Part shown: positions 6,671 through 13,514 of the stretch, piece by piece
How the letters are laid out: each line of letters opens with the position of its first letter
Numbering within the stretch: position 1 is the first letter of the stretch
Source of the DNA: Oscillospiraceae bacterium
Lineage (GTDB): Bacteria > Bacillota > Clostridia > Oscillospirales > Oscillospiraceae
Direction of reading: 5' to 3'
Assembly: GCA_016302405.1 (NCBI GenBank)
Contig: JAEDNR010000038.1
Coordinates: forward strand, 1-17,076
Length of the DNA: 17,076 nucleotides
Notes under the pieces: generated by a model
What the model was told of the DNA's origin: nothing
Database searches by the model: none
What the model saw: only the letters and a program-made list of their open reading frames with translations
Made by a program: the position numbers and the translations under genes

Positions 6671-7639
6671 TCAGGTATTTTCCGGATCGGAGGGGGCGGC
6701 TTCTTCGTTCTGCGCGGCTTCTTCCGCTTCCGTGGTTTCGGCGGTTTCCTCTGCTTCCGGCGCCTTTTCGGCTTCTGTAATGTCTTCGGCGGCCTCCGCT
6801 GCTTTCACAGCCGTCCGGTTGACTGCCAGCCTGGCAGCGTCGTGGGGCCGGAATGCCTGCACCAGCAGAACGGCGACGGCCACGGCGCAGCTGCCCGCGG
6901 CCAGAAGCTGGCTCACCCGGAAGGGGCCCCAGTACAGGCTATCCATCCGCAGACCCTCAATGAACGCCCGGCCCAGGCCGTACCAGGCGCAGTAGCCCAG
7001 GGCGATCTGCCCGTCATACTGCTTTTTCCTGGACAGGAAATGCAGCAGCAGGAAGCCTGCCAGGTTCCACACCGACTCATACAGGAACGTGGGGTGGTAG
7101 TACTCCGTGACGCCGGTGACGGTGTTGAAAAGGCCCATACGGGTCACGGCGTCCGTGGCGGCGCCGAAGGCTTCCCGGTTGAAGAAGTTTCCCCACCGGC
7201 CGATGAACTGGCCGATGAGAAAGCCCAGGCTAACGAGGTCCAGCAGAGCGGGCAGGGAACACTTTTTGATTTTGCAGAATACGATGACACCCACTGCCGC
7301 GCCCAGAACGGCGCCATAGATGGCAAGACCCCCTTCCCAGATATACAGCACGGAGATGGGATTGTTACGGTACATGGGCCAGGAGAAGACGCAGTAGTAG
7401 GCCCGGGCGCAGACAATGGAAAAGGGCGTAATCCACAAAACGCCGTCCAGCAGGCTGTCTTCGGTGAGACCTGCCTCCCGGCTGCGGCGACAGGCATACA
7501 CCACCGCCAGGATCAGGCCGCAAGCGATGATGACGCCGTAAAAATGGATATACAGGGGCCCGATGGAAAAGCCCCTGGGGGGATTGAGCTCGATCCCCAG
7601 GGCGGGGAAAGAAATCACGGAATAATTACTGGGATTCAT
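6671..7639 (-). CDS. lgt: Prolipoprotein diacylglyceryl transferase
   Basis: Transfers diacylglycerol from phosphatidylglycerol to the lipobox cysteine of prolipoproteins, the first step of lipoprotein maturation at the plasma membrane. It has 322 residues with about seven membrane segments. Family motifs are IHFYGVIIACG near residue 31, EGGLAIYGAVLG (102-113), the Lgt signature GRWGNFFNREAFG (147-159) and GRAFIEGLR (223-231). The ATG at 7639 is preceded by GGAGG (7647-7651) at seven bases; a TTG two codons upstream would sit almost on that site and was rejected. An acidic, Ala/Glu-rich tail of about 40 residues follows the last membrane segment. It lies 54 bases downstream of the M16 pair, in the same direction, and a strong terminator follows. 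Confidence 0.95.
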   Translation of the reverse strand: MNPSNYSVISFPALGIELNPPRGFSIGPLYIHFYGVIIACGLILAVVYACRRSREAGLTEDSLLDGVLWITPFSIVCARAYYCVFSWPMYRNNPISVLYIWEGGLAIYGAVLGAAVGVIVFCKIKKCSLPALLDLVSLGFLIGQFIGRWGNFFNREAFGAATDAVTRMGLFNTVTGVTEYYHPTFLYESVWNLAGFLLLHFLSRKKQYDGQIALGYCAWYGLGRAFIEGLRMDSLYWGPFRVSQLLAAGSCAVAVAVLLVQAFRPHDAARLAVNRTAVKAAEAAEDITEAEKAPEAEETAETTEAEEAAQNEEAAPSDPENT

Positions 7640-7693
7640 TGACAAGCCTCCAGATCATGGAATATCGAGCTTTGAATGCTGTTTCCGCAGCAG

Positions 7694-8980
7694 TCAGGCT
7701 TCCTCCGAAGAAACGGGATCGATCACGGACAGGGCGCACTGCTCCGGTGTCACCGCCCGGGCAAGGAAATCCAGGATTTCCGCTTCCTGAATGTCCCGGT
7801 ATACCGCCGGGAAGAGGAAGTAATCGAAGTGGGAAAAGTGGTAGGCGCACAGCCGGAAGCAGGTGGAGTCGAAGCTGTCCAGAGCCTTGATCCGGCGGCC
7901 CAGGGCGCTTCGCTTCATTCTGAGGAAGTAATCCGCCGGGATGCCCTGCTCTGTTAAGACCCTGGCCTGCCGGAGCACGGCCTCCCGGACGGCTTCCGCG
8001 TTTTCGCTGTCGCCGGAGCACAGGAGCATGGCGCAGCCGTCGGCACAGTCGAAGCCACCGCCGAAGGAGCTGTCGATAAGCCCCTCCTGATAGAGCCGCA
8101 GGTATAGCTCGGAGGACTCTCCGAACAGGGCTTCCGCCGCCAGGTCGGCAGCCATTTCCTGCCGTATAGCGGCCTCACCCTGTCCCACGGGCGAACATTT
8201 GAACCCGAGACAGAAGGTGGGCATGGCGATGTCCATGGCGCAGCGGGTGCGTGGCGCCAGGCAGCGCATTTCCTCGACCGGCAGGGGCTGCTTTTTCCCG
8301 GCAGGACGGGGGGCGTCCCCCAGTACCTGCCGGACGGTTTCAGCCACTTCTTCCGGGTCCACATCCCCCACAACACACAGGCAGCAGTTTACCGGGGTAT
8401 AGAACGCCCGGTGGCAGGTTTCCAGCACCTTTGGGGTAATTTCCCGGATGCTCTCCCGGGTGCCCAGAATGGGAACCCGAATGGGGTGCTCCCGGTACAT
8501 GGCCGCCATCAGACGGTCAAAGATCACGCTGTCCGGGCTGTCCAGGTTCATGCCGATCTCCTGATCGATGATCCCCCGCTCCTTTTCCACGCTTTCCGGG
8601 GTGAAGTAGGGGGTGAACACAAATTCCGTCAGCAGGTGAAGGCATTGGGTGAAATTTTCCGTACAGGAGAAATAGTAGGCGGTCATATCGTAGCTGGTAA
8701 AGGCGTTGACGCTGGCCCCCAGGGCGGCAAATTCCGCGGAGACATCCCGGCCCTCCGGCATATCAAAAAGCTTATGCTCCAAATAGTGGGCGGTCCCGGC
8801 GGGCACATGGTATGCTTTCCCTTCCAGGGTAAAATCCGTGTGCACGGAACCAAAATCCACCGCCAGGTAGCACAGCTTCTTGGAAAAGCCCTGCCTGGGA
8901 ACCACGGCCAGGGGCAGACCACAGCCAAGGGTTTCCCGGAAGACGGTCTCGTCCAGCTCAGGGTAAAATCTTTCGGTCAT
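7694..8980 (-). CDS. M16 family zinc peptidase, catalytic subunit (YmfH-like)
   Basis: A 428-residue cytosolic peptidase of the M16 (insulinase/processing peptidase) family. The inverted zinc motif HYLEH is intact (His65, Glu68, His69), and the third ligand is probably Glu141 in DQEIG. Its partner upstream lacks this motif, so the two most likely form a heterodimer like Bacillus subtilis YmfF/YmfH, whose relatives are named in databases after elongation factor P modification; the substrate here is not known. The start ATG overlaps the partner's TGA by four bases (ATGA), implying translational coupling, and a GGAG lies seven bases upstream. lgt follows 54 bases downstream. Confidence 0.88.
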   Translation of the reverse strand: MTERFYPELDETVFRETLGCGLPLAVVPRQGFSKKLCYLAVDFGSVHTDFTLEGKAYHVPAGTAHYLEHKLFDMPEGRDVSAEFAALGASVNAFTSYDMTAYYFSCTENFTQCLHLLTEFVFTPYFTPESVEKERGIIDQEIGMNLDSPDSVIFDRLMAAMYREHPIRVPILGTRESIREITPKVLETCHRAFYTPVNCCLCVVGDVDPEEVAETVRQVLGDAPRPAGKKQPLPVEEMRCLAPRTRCAMDIAMPTFCLGFKCSPVGQGEAAIRQEMAADLAAEALFGESSELYLRLYQEGLIDSSFGGGFDCADGCAMLLCSGDSENAEAVREAVLRQARVLTEQGIPADYFLRMKRSALGRRIKALDSFDSTCFRLCAYHFSHFDYFLFPAVYRDIQEAEILDFLARAVTPEQCALSVIDPVSSEEA

Positions 8981-10239
8981 GACCGGTCTCCTTTCAGGAA
9001 GTAGGTACTGTGCAGGGTCAGGGTTTTGGCGGCCTCCACCACCTGCTCCAGGGTAACATCCCGGATGGCTTGAATGGCATTTTCCAGGGACGGATCTTTC
9101 CCGCTGAGAATGGCGCTGAAGCAGTAGCTTTCAATGGATCCGGCGGAATCGGGCACTGCCCGCAGGGAGGAAATCAGAGCCTCCCGAGCGCTGACCAGCT
9201 CCTCCCGGGTGATGGTCCCCTCCTGGCACAGCTGAAGCTGGCGGAGGATCTCCTCCCGGGAAGCGCCTTCCTTGTCAAAGTCAATGCCCGCGGACACGGT
9301 GAGGATGCCCTTGGTACCGTAATAGGAGGAGCCCACACTGTAGCACAGGGACAGCTTCTCCCGGACGTTCTGAAACAGCTTACTGGTCATGCCCCCGCCG
9401 TAGAGAACGTTCAGCACCTGCATGGCGGGATACTGGGAGCTGTGGAGGGTGATGGGGGTGACAAAGCCCATGCACAGCTTCCCCTGGGCCACATCCATGG
9501 TTTCCGTAACATTCTCTCCGGGGCAGCTGTGAAAGCCCGTCTGGGGCGGCAGCGTGCTTTCCCTGCCGGCAAGGTTCAGCCGGCCGCGCAGGAGGTCAGC
9601 AAGGGCGCTTCCCTCCCGGCTGCCCACATAGAAGATTTCCAGGGGCGCGGAACCCAGCATATTCTGAAAGTGGCGGTACAGGGTGTCGGGCTGAATGGCG
9701 GCAACCTGCTCCGGTTCGCCAAGCCTGGGCAGGCCGAAGCTGTCCTCGCGGCACATGATTTTCAGGAGCCTGCCCATGGCGTAGATTCGCTTGTCGTTCC
9801 GGTCTGCCTGGATGGTGGAAATGAGGTTCTTTTTTTCGCTCTCCACATAGGCGGGCAAAAAGCCGCCGCCTTCCGTCAGGGGCTTCTGAAGCAGCTCGGC
9901 AAGAAACTCCACCGTGCCCTCCAGCACCCGGTCCCCGGGCAGGGCAAAGCGGTCATCCATAAAGCTCAGGTACAGTCCCGAGGCCTGATAGTCTCCTACA
10001 CGGCGGGACATTGGGCTGACTGCCGCGCCGTACAGGTCGTCCAGGCGGGCGGTGATGGACCGCAGATCCGGATGAGGCACGGTGCCCCGGAGCAGGACCG
10101 AGGGGATGAGGGCATTCATGGCGCTGTGGTTCGCGCACATGGGCACGACCCAGTGCAGGCTCAGGCAGCCCTGCTTGAATCGGGGATCTGTACGGCAGCG
10201 CAGGTTTACGCCGGGAAGAAGGGAAATGGTTTCAAACAT
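8977..10239 (-). CDS. M16 family peptidase-like, non-catalytic subunit (YmfF-like)
   Basis: A 420-residue M16-fold protein without an HxxEH zinc motif: the equivalent N-terminal region reads NALIPSVLLRGT. The C-terminal half keeps the M16 Arg/Tyr substrate-binding segment (LFQNVREKLSLCYSVGSSYY). This complements the neighbouring catalytic subunit, as in known split M16 heterodimers. The start was set at ATG 10239 because AGGAG lies at 10247-10251, seven bases upstream. The frame remains open to 10359 but would run through the tRNA terminator and into tRNA-Val. No good promoter is visible between the tRNA terminator and this start, so read-through from the tRNA promoter or a weak promoter must serve it. 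Confidence 0.87.
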   Translation of the reverse strand: MFETISLLPGVNLRCRTDPRFKQGCLSLHWVVPMCANHSAMNALIPSVLLRGTVPHPDLRSITARLDDLYGAAVSPMSRRVGDYQASGLYLSFMDDRFALPGDRVLEGTVEFLAELLQKPLTEGGGFLPAYVESEKKNLISTIQADRNDKRIYAMGRLLKIMCREDSFGLPRLGEPEQVAAIQPDTLYRHFQNMLGSAPLEIFYVGSREGSALADLLRGRLNLAGRESTLPPQTGFHSCPGENVTETMDVAQGKLCMGFVTPITLHSSQYPAMQVLNVLYGGGMTSKLFQNVREKLSLCYSVGSSYYGTKGILTVSAGIDFDKEGASREEILRQLQLCQEGTITREELVSAREALISSLRAVPDSAGSIESYCFSAILSGKDPSLENAIQAIRDVTLEQVVEAAKTLTLHSTYFLKGDRS

Positions 10240-10284
10240 ACACGCACTCCTGTCAGCGGGAGATTTTGAAATCAGCAGAAAGTA

Positions 10285-10318
10285 AGAAAATGACCGCCCA
10301 TGCAGGCGGTCATTTTTT
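10285..10318 (-). terminator. Terminator after tRNA-Val
   Basis: A 12-bp stem (10287-10298 with 10305-10316) with a six-base loop begins a few bases after the encoded CCA end of the tRNA. On the minus strand the stem ends in TTTT followed by a T-rich stretch. Confidence 0.8.
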
Positions 10319-10319
10319 C

Positions 10320-10395
10320 TGGTGGACGATGTAGGACTCGAACCTGCGACCTTCCGCACGTCAAGCGGATGCTCTACCAGCTGAGCTAATCGTCC
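10320..10395 (-). tRNA. tRNA-Val (anticodon GAC)
   Basis: A 76-base cloverleaf. The acceptor GGACGAT pairs with ATCGTCC, followed by discriminator A and an encoded CCA. The D-arm reads AGCTCAGCTGGTAGAGCA. The anticodon stem TCCGC/GCGGA encloses the loop TTGACGT, giving anticodon GAC for valine codon GTC. The T-arm contains GGTTCGAGTCC. A perfect promoter precedes it and a terminator hairpin follows. Confidence 0.96.
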
Positions 10396-10409
10396 GTAGG
10401 AACCTCTGT

Positions 10410-10438
10410 ATTATACCCAACGGAACCGGTTTTGTCAA
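10410..10438 (-). promoter_or_regulatory. Consensus sigma-A promoter of tRNA-Val
   Basis: On the minus strand TTGACA (10438-10433) and TATAAT (10415-10410) are perfect with a 17-base spacer. Transcription should begin about 8 bases before the mature tRNA 5' end. Confidence 0.9.
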
Positions 10439-10486
10439 GGGAAAAATTGAAAAACTTTTCTTTATGGAAGTACTATCGTATTCCCG

Positions 10487-10599
10487 GTCATTGCGAACCA
10501 GTTATCAAACTGGCGTGGCAATCTCCTTCTTTAGAAGAACGCAGTCACAATGACGGAGGGGATTCCCACACCAGCGTGTGTACTGGCTCGGAATGACAC
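10487..10599. repeat. Dispersed palindromic repeat, tandem copy 1
   Basis: It begins with GTCATTGCGAACCAG, passes an AACTGG-type mini-hairpin and GTGGCAATCTCC, and ends with a facing unit, ACACCAG...CTGGCTCGGAATGACAC (10558-10599). The layout matches the element at 6431-6544. No coding capacity. Confidence 0.7.
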
Positions 10600-10652
10600 C
10601 GTAATTGAAACGTGGGCTGCTGTACGAGGGATTCCCGCGCCACGAATTTCAT

Positions 10653-10769
10653 GTCATTGCGAGCCAGTTCTCAAACTGGCGTGGCAATCTCCATCTTTAG
10701 AAGAACGCGGTCACAATGACGGAGGGGATTCCCGGGTCAGTAGTGGGCGCTGGTTTTTTAAAATGACAC
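10653..10769. repeat. Dispersed palindromic repeat, tandem copy 2
   Basis: The first about 80 bases are almost identical to copy 1 (10487 onward); the right-hand unit is more degenerate. The two copies are 53 bases apart in the same orientation. It lies 48 bases beyond the stop of the DUF3786 gene, and no classical terminator is seen there, so it may act as the 3' structure of that transcript. Confidence 0.7.
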
Positions 10770-10817
10770 GTAATTTGGAGAATACAGCCGCTTATACGGG
10801 CCTGCCCGGCGCTGCGC

Positions 10818-11426
10818 TTACATATTGGCTTTTACGGTGGAAATAAGAATATCTCCCGCTACCACCCGGTCCTCGGCGGCAAAGCCTGATGCAAAATTGT
10901 CGGAGTACAGGACCTGGGCGCTGGGGGGAAATTCCTCGTCCCCGGCCCAAACCAGGACCTGCATCTGAAAGGAACCCAGAAAGTCAAACAGGAACCCCGC
11001 GTCCCCGTGGGGTACCGGGACGGCCCCCATTTTGACGCAGGCCGCCCGGAACGCGTCAAGCCGGGTGCCGAAGGTGAACGCCGCCCGGGTCAGCACCCGC
11101 CCGGTGTAGGGCTTTATGTACATCTCCCCCCAGGGCATTTCCCGGAAGGTCTTCCAGCCGCCGCCCCAGGATACTTCCTTTCCCTCCAGCAGGTAGCGCA
11201 GGAGGAAGGTCTGGGTGGGGAGGGGAGGCTCGGAAGCGTCCGCAGCCGTAACGGTGCCGTCCGGGTGGGCGATCCGGTATTCTTTTCCCAGCAGCGTCAG
11301 GGAAAAGGCTTCTCCGTCAAAGGCGGCACCGGGCAGGCGCTCCTGAATTTCCCGGGGGTTAGATGCCTGAAACCGGGCCTGATAGTGGGCAAGGGGGATC
11401 TCTTCTTTGTGATTGACAATTTCCAT
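10818..11426 (-). CDS. DUF3786 domain-containing protein
   Basis: A 202-residue soluble protein matching the DUF3786 family, found mostly in anaerobes, often near corrinoid or acetyl-CoA pathway genes; no function is established. Visible segments include a middle motif around GKEVSWGGGWKTFREMP and a C-terminal LGSFQMQVLVWAGDEEFPPS followed by LYSDNFASGF. It has no membrane segment and too few cysteines for an obvious cluster. Its ATG lies two bases after the RACo stop codon, with AGGAG (11435-11439) inside the end of RACo, so the two genes are co-translated. Position suggests a helper in corrinoid protein maturation or activation, which is inference. Confidence 0.8.
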   Translation of the reverse strand: MEIVNHKEEIPLAHYQARFQASNPREIQERLPGAAFDGEAFSLTLLGKEYRIAHPDGTVTAADASEPPLPTQTFLLRYLLEGKEVSWGGGWKTFREMPWGEMYIKPYTGRVLTRAAFTFGTRLDAFRAACVKMGAVPVPHGDAGFLFDFLGSFQMQVLVWAGDEEFPPSAQVLYSDNFASGFAAEDRVVAGDILISTVKANM

Positions 11427-11428
11427 TT

Positions 11429-13357
11429 TTACAGCTCCTGACGGGAATGGGGGAACAGGCTGGAATCCGTGTGGGGCAGGAAGCAGGCGGCGACAAAGGA
11501 ATCCATGTAGCCCGGATGGGTGCTCAGCTCCAGGTAGGTCATGTTGGCGGCAACCTCGGCAAGCTTTTCATGGGCCGGGTCGCTCTGGACCATGGCGTAG
11601 GCTCCCGCCAGGGAGGAGTTTCCAATGTAGGTAAACTTTTCCAGATCCACATCGGGGAACATACCGATGTTCACCGCGTTTTTCATATTGATGCCGGAGC
11701 CGATGCCGCCGGCAACATACACCCGGTCGATGGCCTCCACGGGCATATCTACGCTGGCAAGGAGTGTAGCGATGGCGGAGAAGATGGCGGCCTTGGCCCG
11801 GACAAAGTTGTCAATGTCCACCTCGTTGATGGAGATTTCCCGCTGGGTCTCGGATTCCTCCGCCCGGGCGATGACATAGCGGCCCATGCCGTGCTCGTCG
11901 TGCTTTACCCGCGCACCCTGGCGAACGAACAGGCCCTTGGCGTTAATGATGCCGCAGCGGAAGAGCTCCGAGATAATGTCGATGATACCGGAGCCGCAGA
12001 TGCCCACGGGGAGCTGGTCCCCATCTCCCACCACGGTGAGGGTGGGCTCCATGGTGTCCTTGTCAATGACGCAGGCTTCGATGGCCCCGTCGGTTGCCCG
12101 CATGCCGCAGGAGATGTCACCGCCTTCAAAGGCAGGACCGGCGGAGCAGGCGCAGCTCATGAGGAAGTCCCGGTTGCCGAAGACCAGCTCGCCGTTGGTG
12201 CCCAGGTCGATGAACAGGCTCATTTCATCCTTGTCCCAGATTCCGGCGGCCAGGGTGCCGGCGGTGATGTCGCCGCCCACATAGGAACCGATGTTGGGGG
12301 CAATGAGCACCTGCGCCAGGGGGTTGGCAGGCAGGCGCACGTCCCCGGCAGTGAGGCCCTCCCAGCCGAAGAAGCTGGGGATGTAGGGCTCCATGCGGAC
12401 ACTCTCCGCGTCCACCCCCACGAACAGGTGGTTCATGGTGGTATTGGCGCCCACGGACAGCCGGAGGATGCTCCGGGCATTTACCCCGGCGGCTTTGCAC
12501 AGGTTCACAATGATGGGGGAGAGGGTCTCCTTGATAATGGCATCCTGGAGCTTCTTTTTACCCCCGGGCTTGCCCTGCTCAATGATCCGGTTGATCACGT
12601 CGGCGCCGTAGCGGATTTGCCCGTTGCCGGAGGAACCCTTGGCAAGGATCTTCCCGGTAGCAAGGTCCGTCAGCACCATGGTCACCGTGGTGGTGCCGAT
12701 GTCGATGGCACAGCCCGCGATTACGGTATCATCCGGGGGGCACAGCTCCATGCAGCGGAAAACATTCATGCGAAGTTCACCCTTGACGCAAACCCCAAAA
12801 CCGTTTTCCCGGAGGGTAGAGGCAAGCTTTACCATGACCGGATAGGGAATCTCCACGGTGTCCGCTCCGGTTTCCGCCTGAATGGCCCGGGTGAGCCGCT
12901 CGTTGTCCGGCATGGTGTCGTCGAGAGTAGGCTCGTCCATCCTGAGAACCAGGGCCCGGAACCCGTTTTCAAAAGCAATGCCGCTTTCCTGAAGCTGGCT
13001 CTGGCAGGCTTCAAAAATGGCGATTTCCTTGGGGGAGGACAGATCGGCGGTTTTCATCCGGGACTGGTAGGCGCTGGCAATGTCGGGAACGAATACGGTG
13101 CAGTCCCCGGTGACCTTGCTGCAGCAGCTGAGCCGCCAGCCCGCTTCATATTCCTCGTCGGAGATGTGCCGGGTCCGGAGGGAATCCAGCTCCCCGGAAA
13201 CCAGCTTCACCCGGCATTTGCCGCAGGAGCCGTTGCCGGAGCAGGGGGCGTCGATAGCCACATTGGCCCGCCTTGCCAGTTCCAGCAGATTGCTTCCCAC
13301 GCCGCAATCCACCGTGACCTCGGCGGCGCCCTCAATTTGAAAGATGACCTTTGGCAT
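11429..13357 (-). CDS. acsV: Reductive activator of corrinoid iron-sulfur protein (RACo/AcsV-type, DUF4445)
   Basis: Uses ATP and a low-potential electron to return inactive Co(II) of the corrinoid protein to Co(I) in the Wood-Ljungdahl pathway. It has 642 residues. The N-terminal [2Fe-2S] ferredoxin domain has Cys39, Cys45, Cys48 and Cys78 (CSGNGSCGKC, then LSCC). The C-terminal actin-like ATPase domain has the phosphate motifs AIDIGTTTVTMVLTD (217-231) and LFIDLGTNGELVFGN (381-395), and an adenosine motif VAGGIGSGINM (548-558). The start ATG 13357 follows a modest CAGG at seven bases; a GTG at 13399 sits inside the promoter spacer/-10 region and was rejected. It has its own promoter at 13390-13418 and lies directly downstream of acsB. 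Related DUF4445 activators serve other corrinoid methyltransferases, but location favours CFeSP as partner. Confidence 0.92.
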   Translation of the reverse strand: MPKVIFQIEGAAEVTVDCGVGSNLLELARRANVAIDAPCSGNGSCGKCRVKLVSGELDSLRTRHISDEEYEAGWRLSCCSKVTGDCTVFVPDIASAYQSRMKTADLSSPKEIAIFEACQSQLQESGIAFENGFRALVLRMDEPTLDDTMPDNERLTRAIQAETGADTVEIPYPVMVKLASTLRENGFGVCVKGELRMNVFRCMELCPPDDTVIAGCAIDIGTTTVTMVLTDLATGKILAKGSSGNGQIRYGADVINRIIEQGKPGGKKKLQDAIIKETLSPIIVNLCKAAGVNARSILRLSVGANTTMNHLFVGVDAESVRMEPYIPSFFGWEGLTAGDVRLPANPLAQVLIAPNIGSYVGGDITAGTLAAGIWDKDEMSLFIDLGTNGELVFGNRDFLMSCACSAGPAFEGGDISCGMRATDGAIEACVIDKDTMEPTLTVVGDGDQLPVGICGSGIIDIISELFRCGIINAKGLFVRQGARVKHDEHGMGRYVIARAEESETQREISINEVDIDNFVRAKAAIFSAIATLLASVDMPVEAIDRVYVAGGIGSGINMKNAVNIGMFPDVDLEKFTYIGNSSLAGAYAMVQSDPAHEKLAEVAANMTYLELSTHPGYMDSFVAACFLPHTDSSLFPHSRQEL

Positions 13358-13389
13358 ACAAAAACCTGCTTTCTCCCATAGTTGCCTAC

Positions 13390-13418
13390 AGTATAGCACA
13401 GAAACGTTCCCTTGTCCA
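13390..13418 (-). promoter_or_regulatory. Sigma-A promoter of the RACo-DUF3786 unit
   Basis: On the minus strand TGGACA (13418-13413) and TATACT (13395-13390) lie 17 bases apart. The predicted start near 13383 gives a leader of about 25 bases before the RACo ATG. It sits just beyond the acsB terminator, so RACo and DUF3786 can be expressed independently of acsB. Confidence 0.75.
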
Positions 13419-13465
13419 GAGGAATCGATACTTTCTTATCGGATAAATAGAATACCCGGCTGCAC

Positions 13466-13499
13466 ATAAAAGAAACCCGGGAGGAATCTCCTCCCGGGT
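13466..13499 (-). terminator. Intrinsic terminator after acsB
   Basis: A perfect 11-bp GC-rich stem (13475-13485 with 13489-13499) with a three-base loop is followed on the minus strand by TTTCTTTTATG. It starts 16 bases after the acsB stop codon. Confidence 0.88.
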
Positions 13500-13514
13500 C
13501 TGTTCACATGGGGA

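Noticed and set aside
9010..10269. 419-codon plus-strand frame opposite the M16 subunit
   Set aside because: No ribosome binding site or recognisable domain; the opposite strand encodes a clear M16 protein with its own ribosome binding site.
10240..10359. N-terminal extension of the YmfF-like protein
   Set aside because: It would translate through the tRNA-Val terminator and part of the tRNA; the ATG at 10239 has a proper AGGAG site.
10487..10769. CRISPR array
   Set aside because: Only two long (about 115-base), imperfect copies with one spacer, each internally palindromic; no cas genes and the family is dispersed.
11447..13381. Long plus-strand open frame opposite RACo
   Set aside because: It is a mirror of the GC-rich codon pattern of acsV; its translation is Gly/His-rich with no family motif, while the minus-strand product is a clear RACo.
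13358..13399. GTG start 14 codons upstream for RACo
   Set aside because: It lies inside the promoter spacer/-10 region, upstream of the predicted transcription start; ATG 13357 leads directly into the ferredoxin domain.
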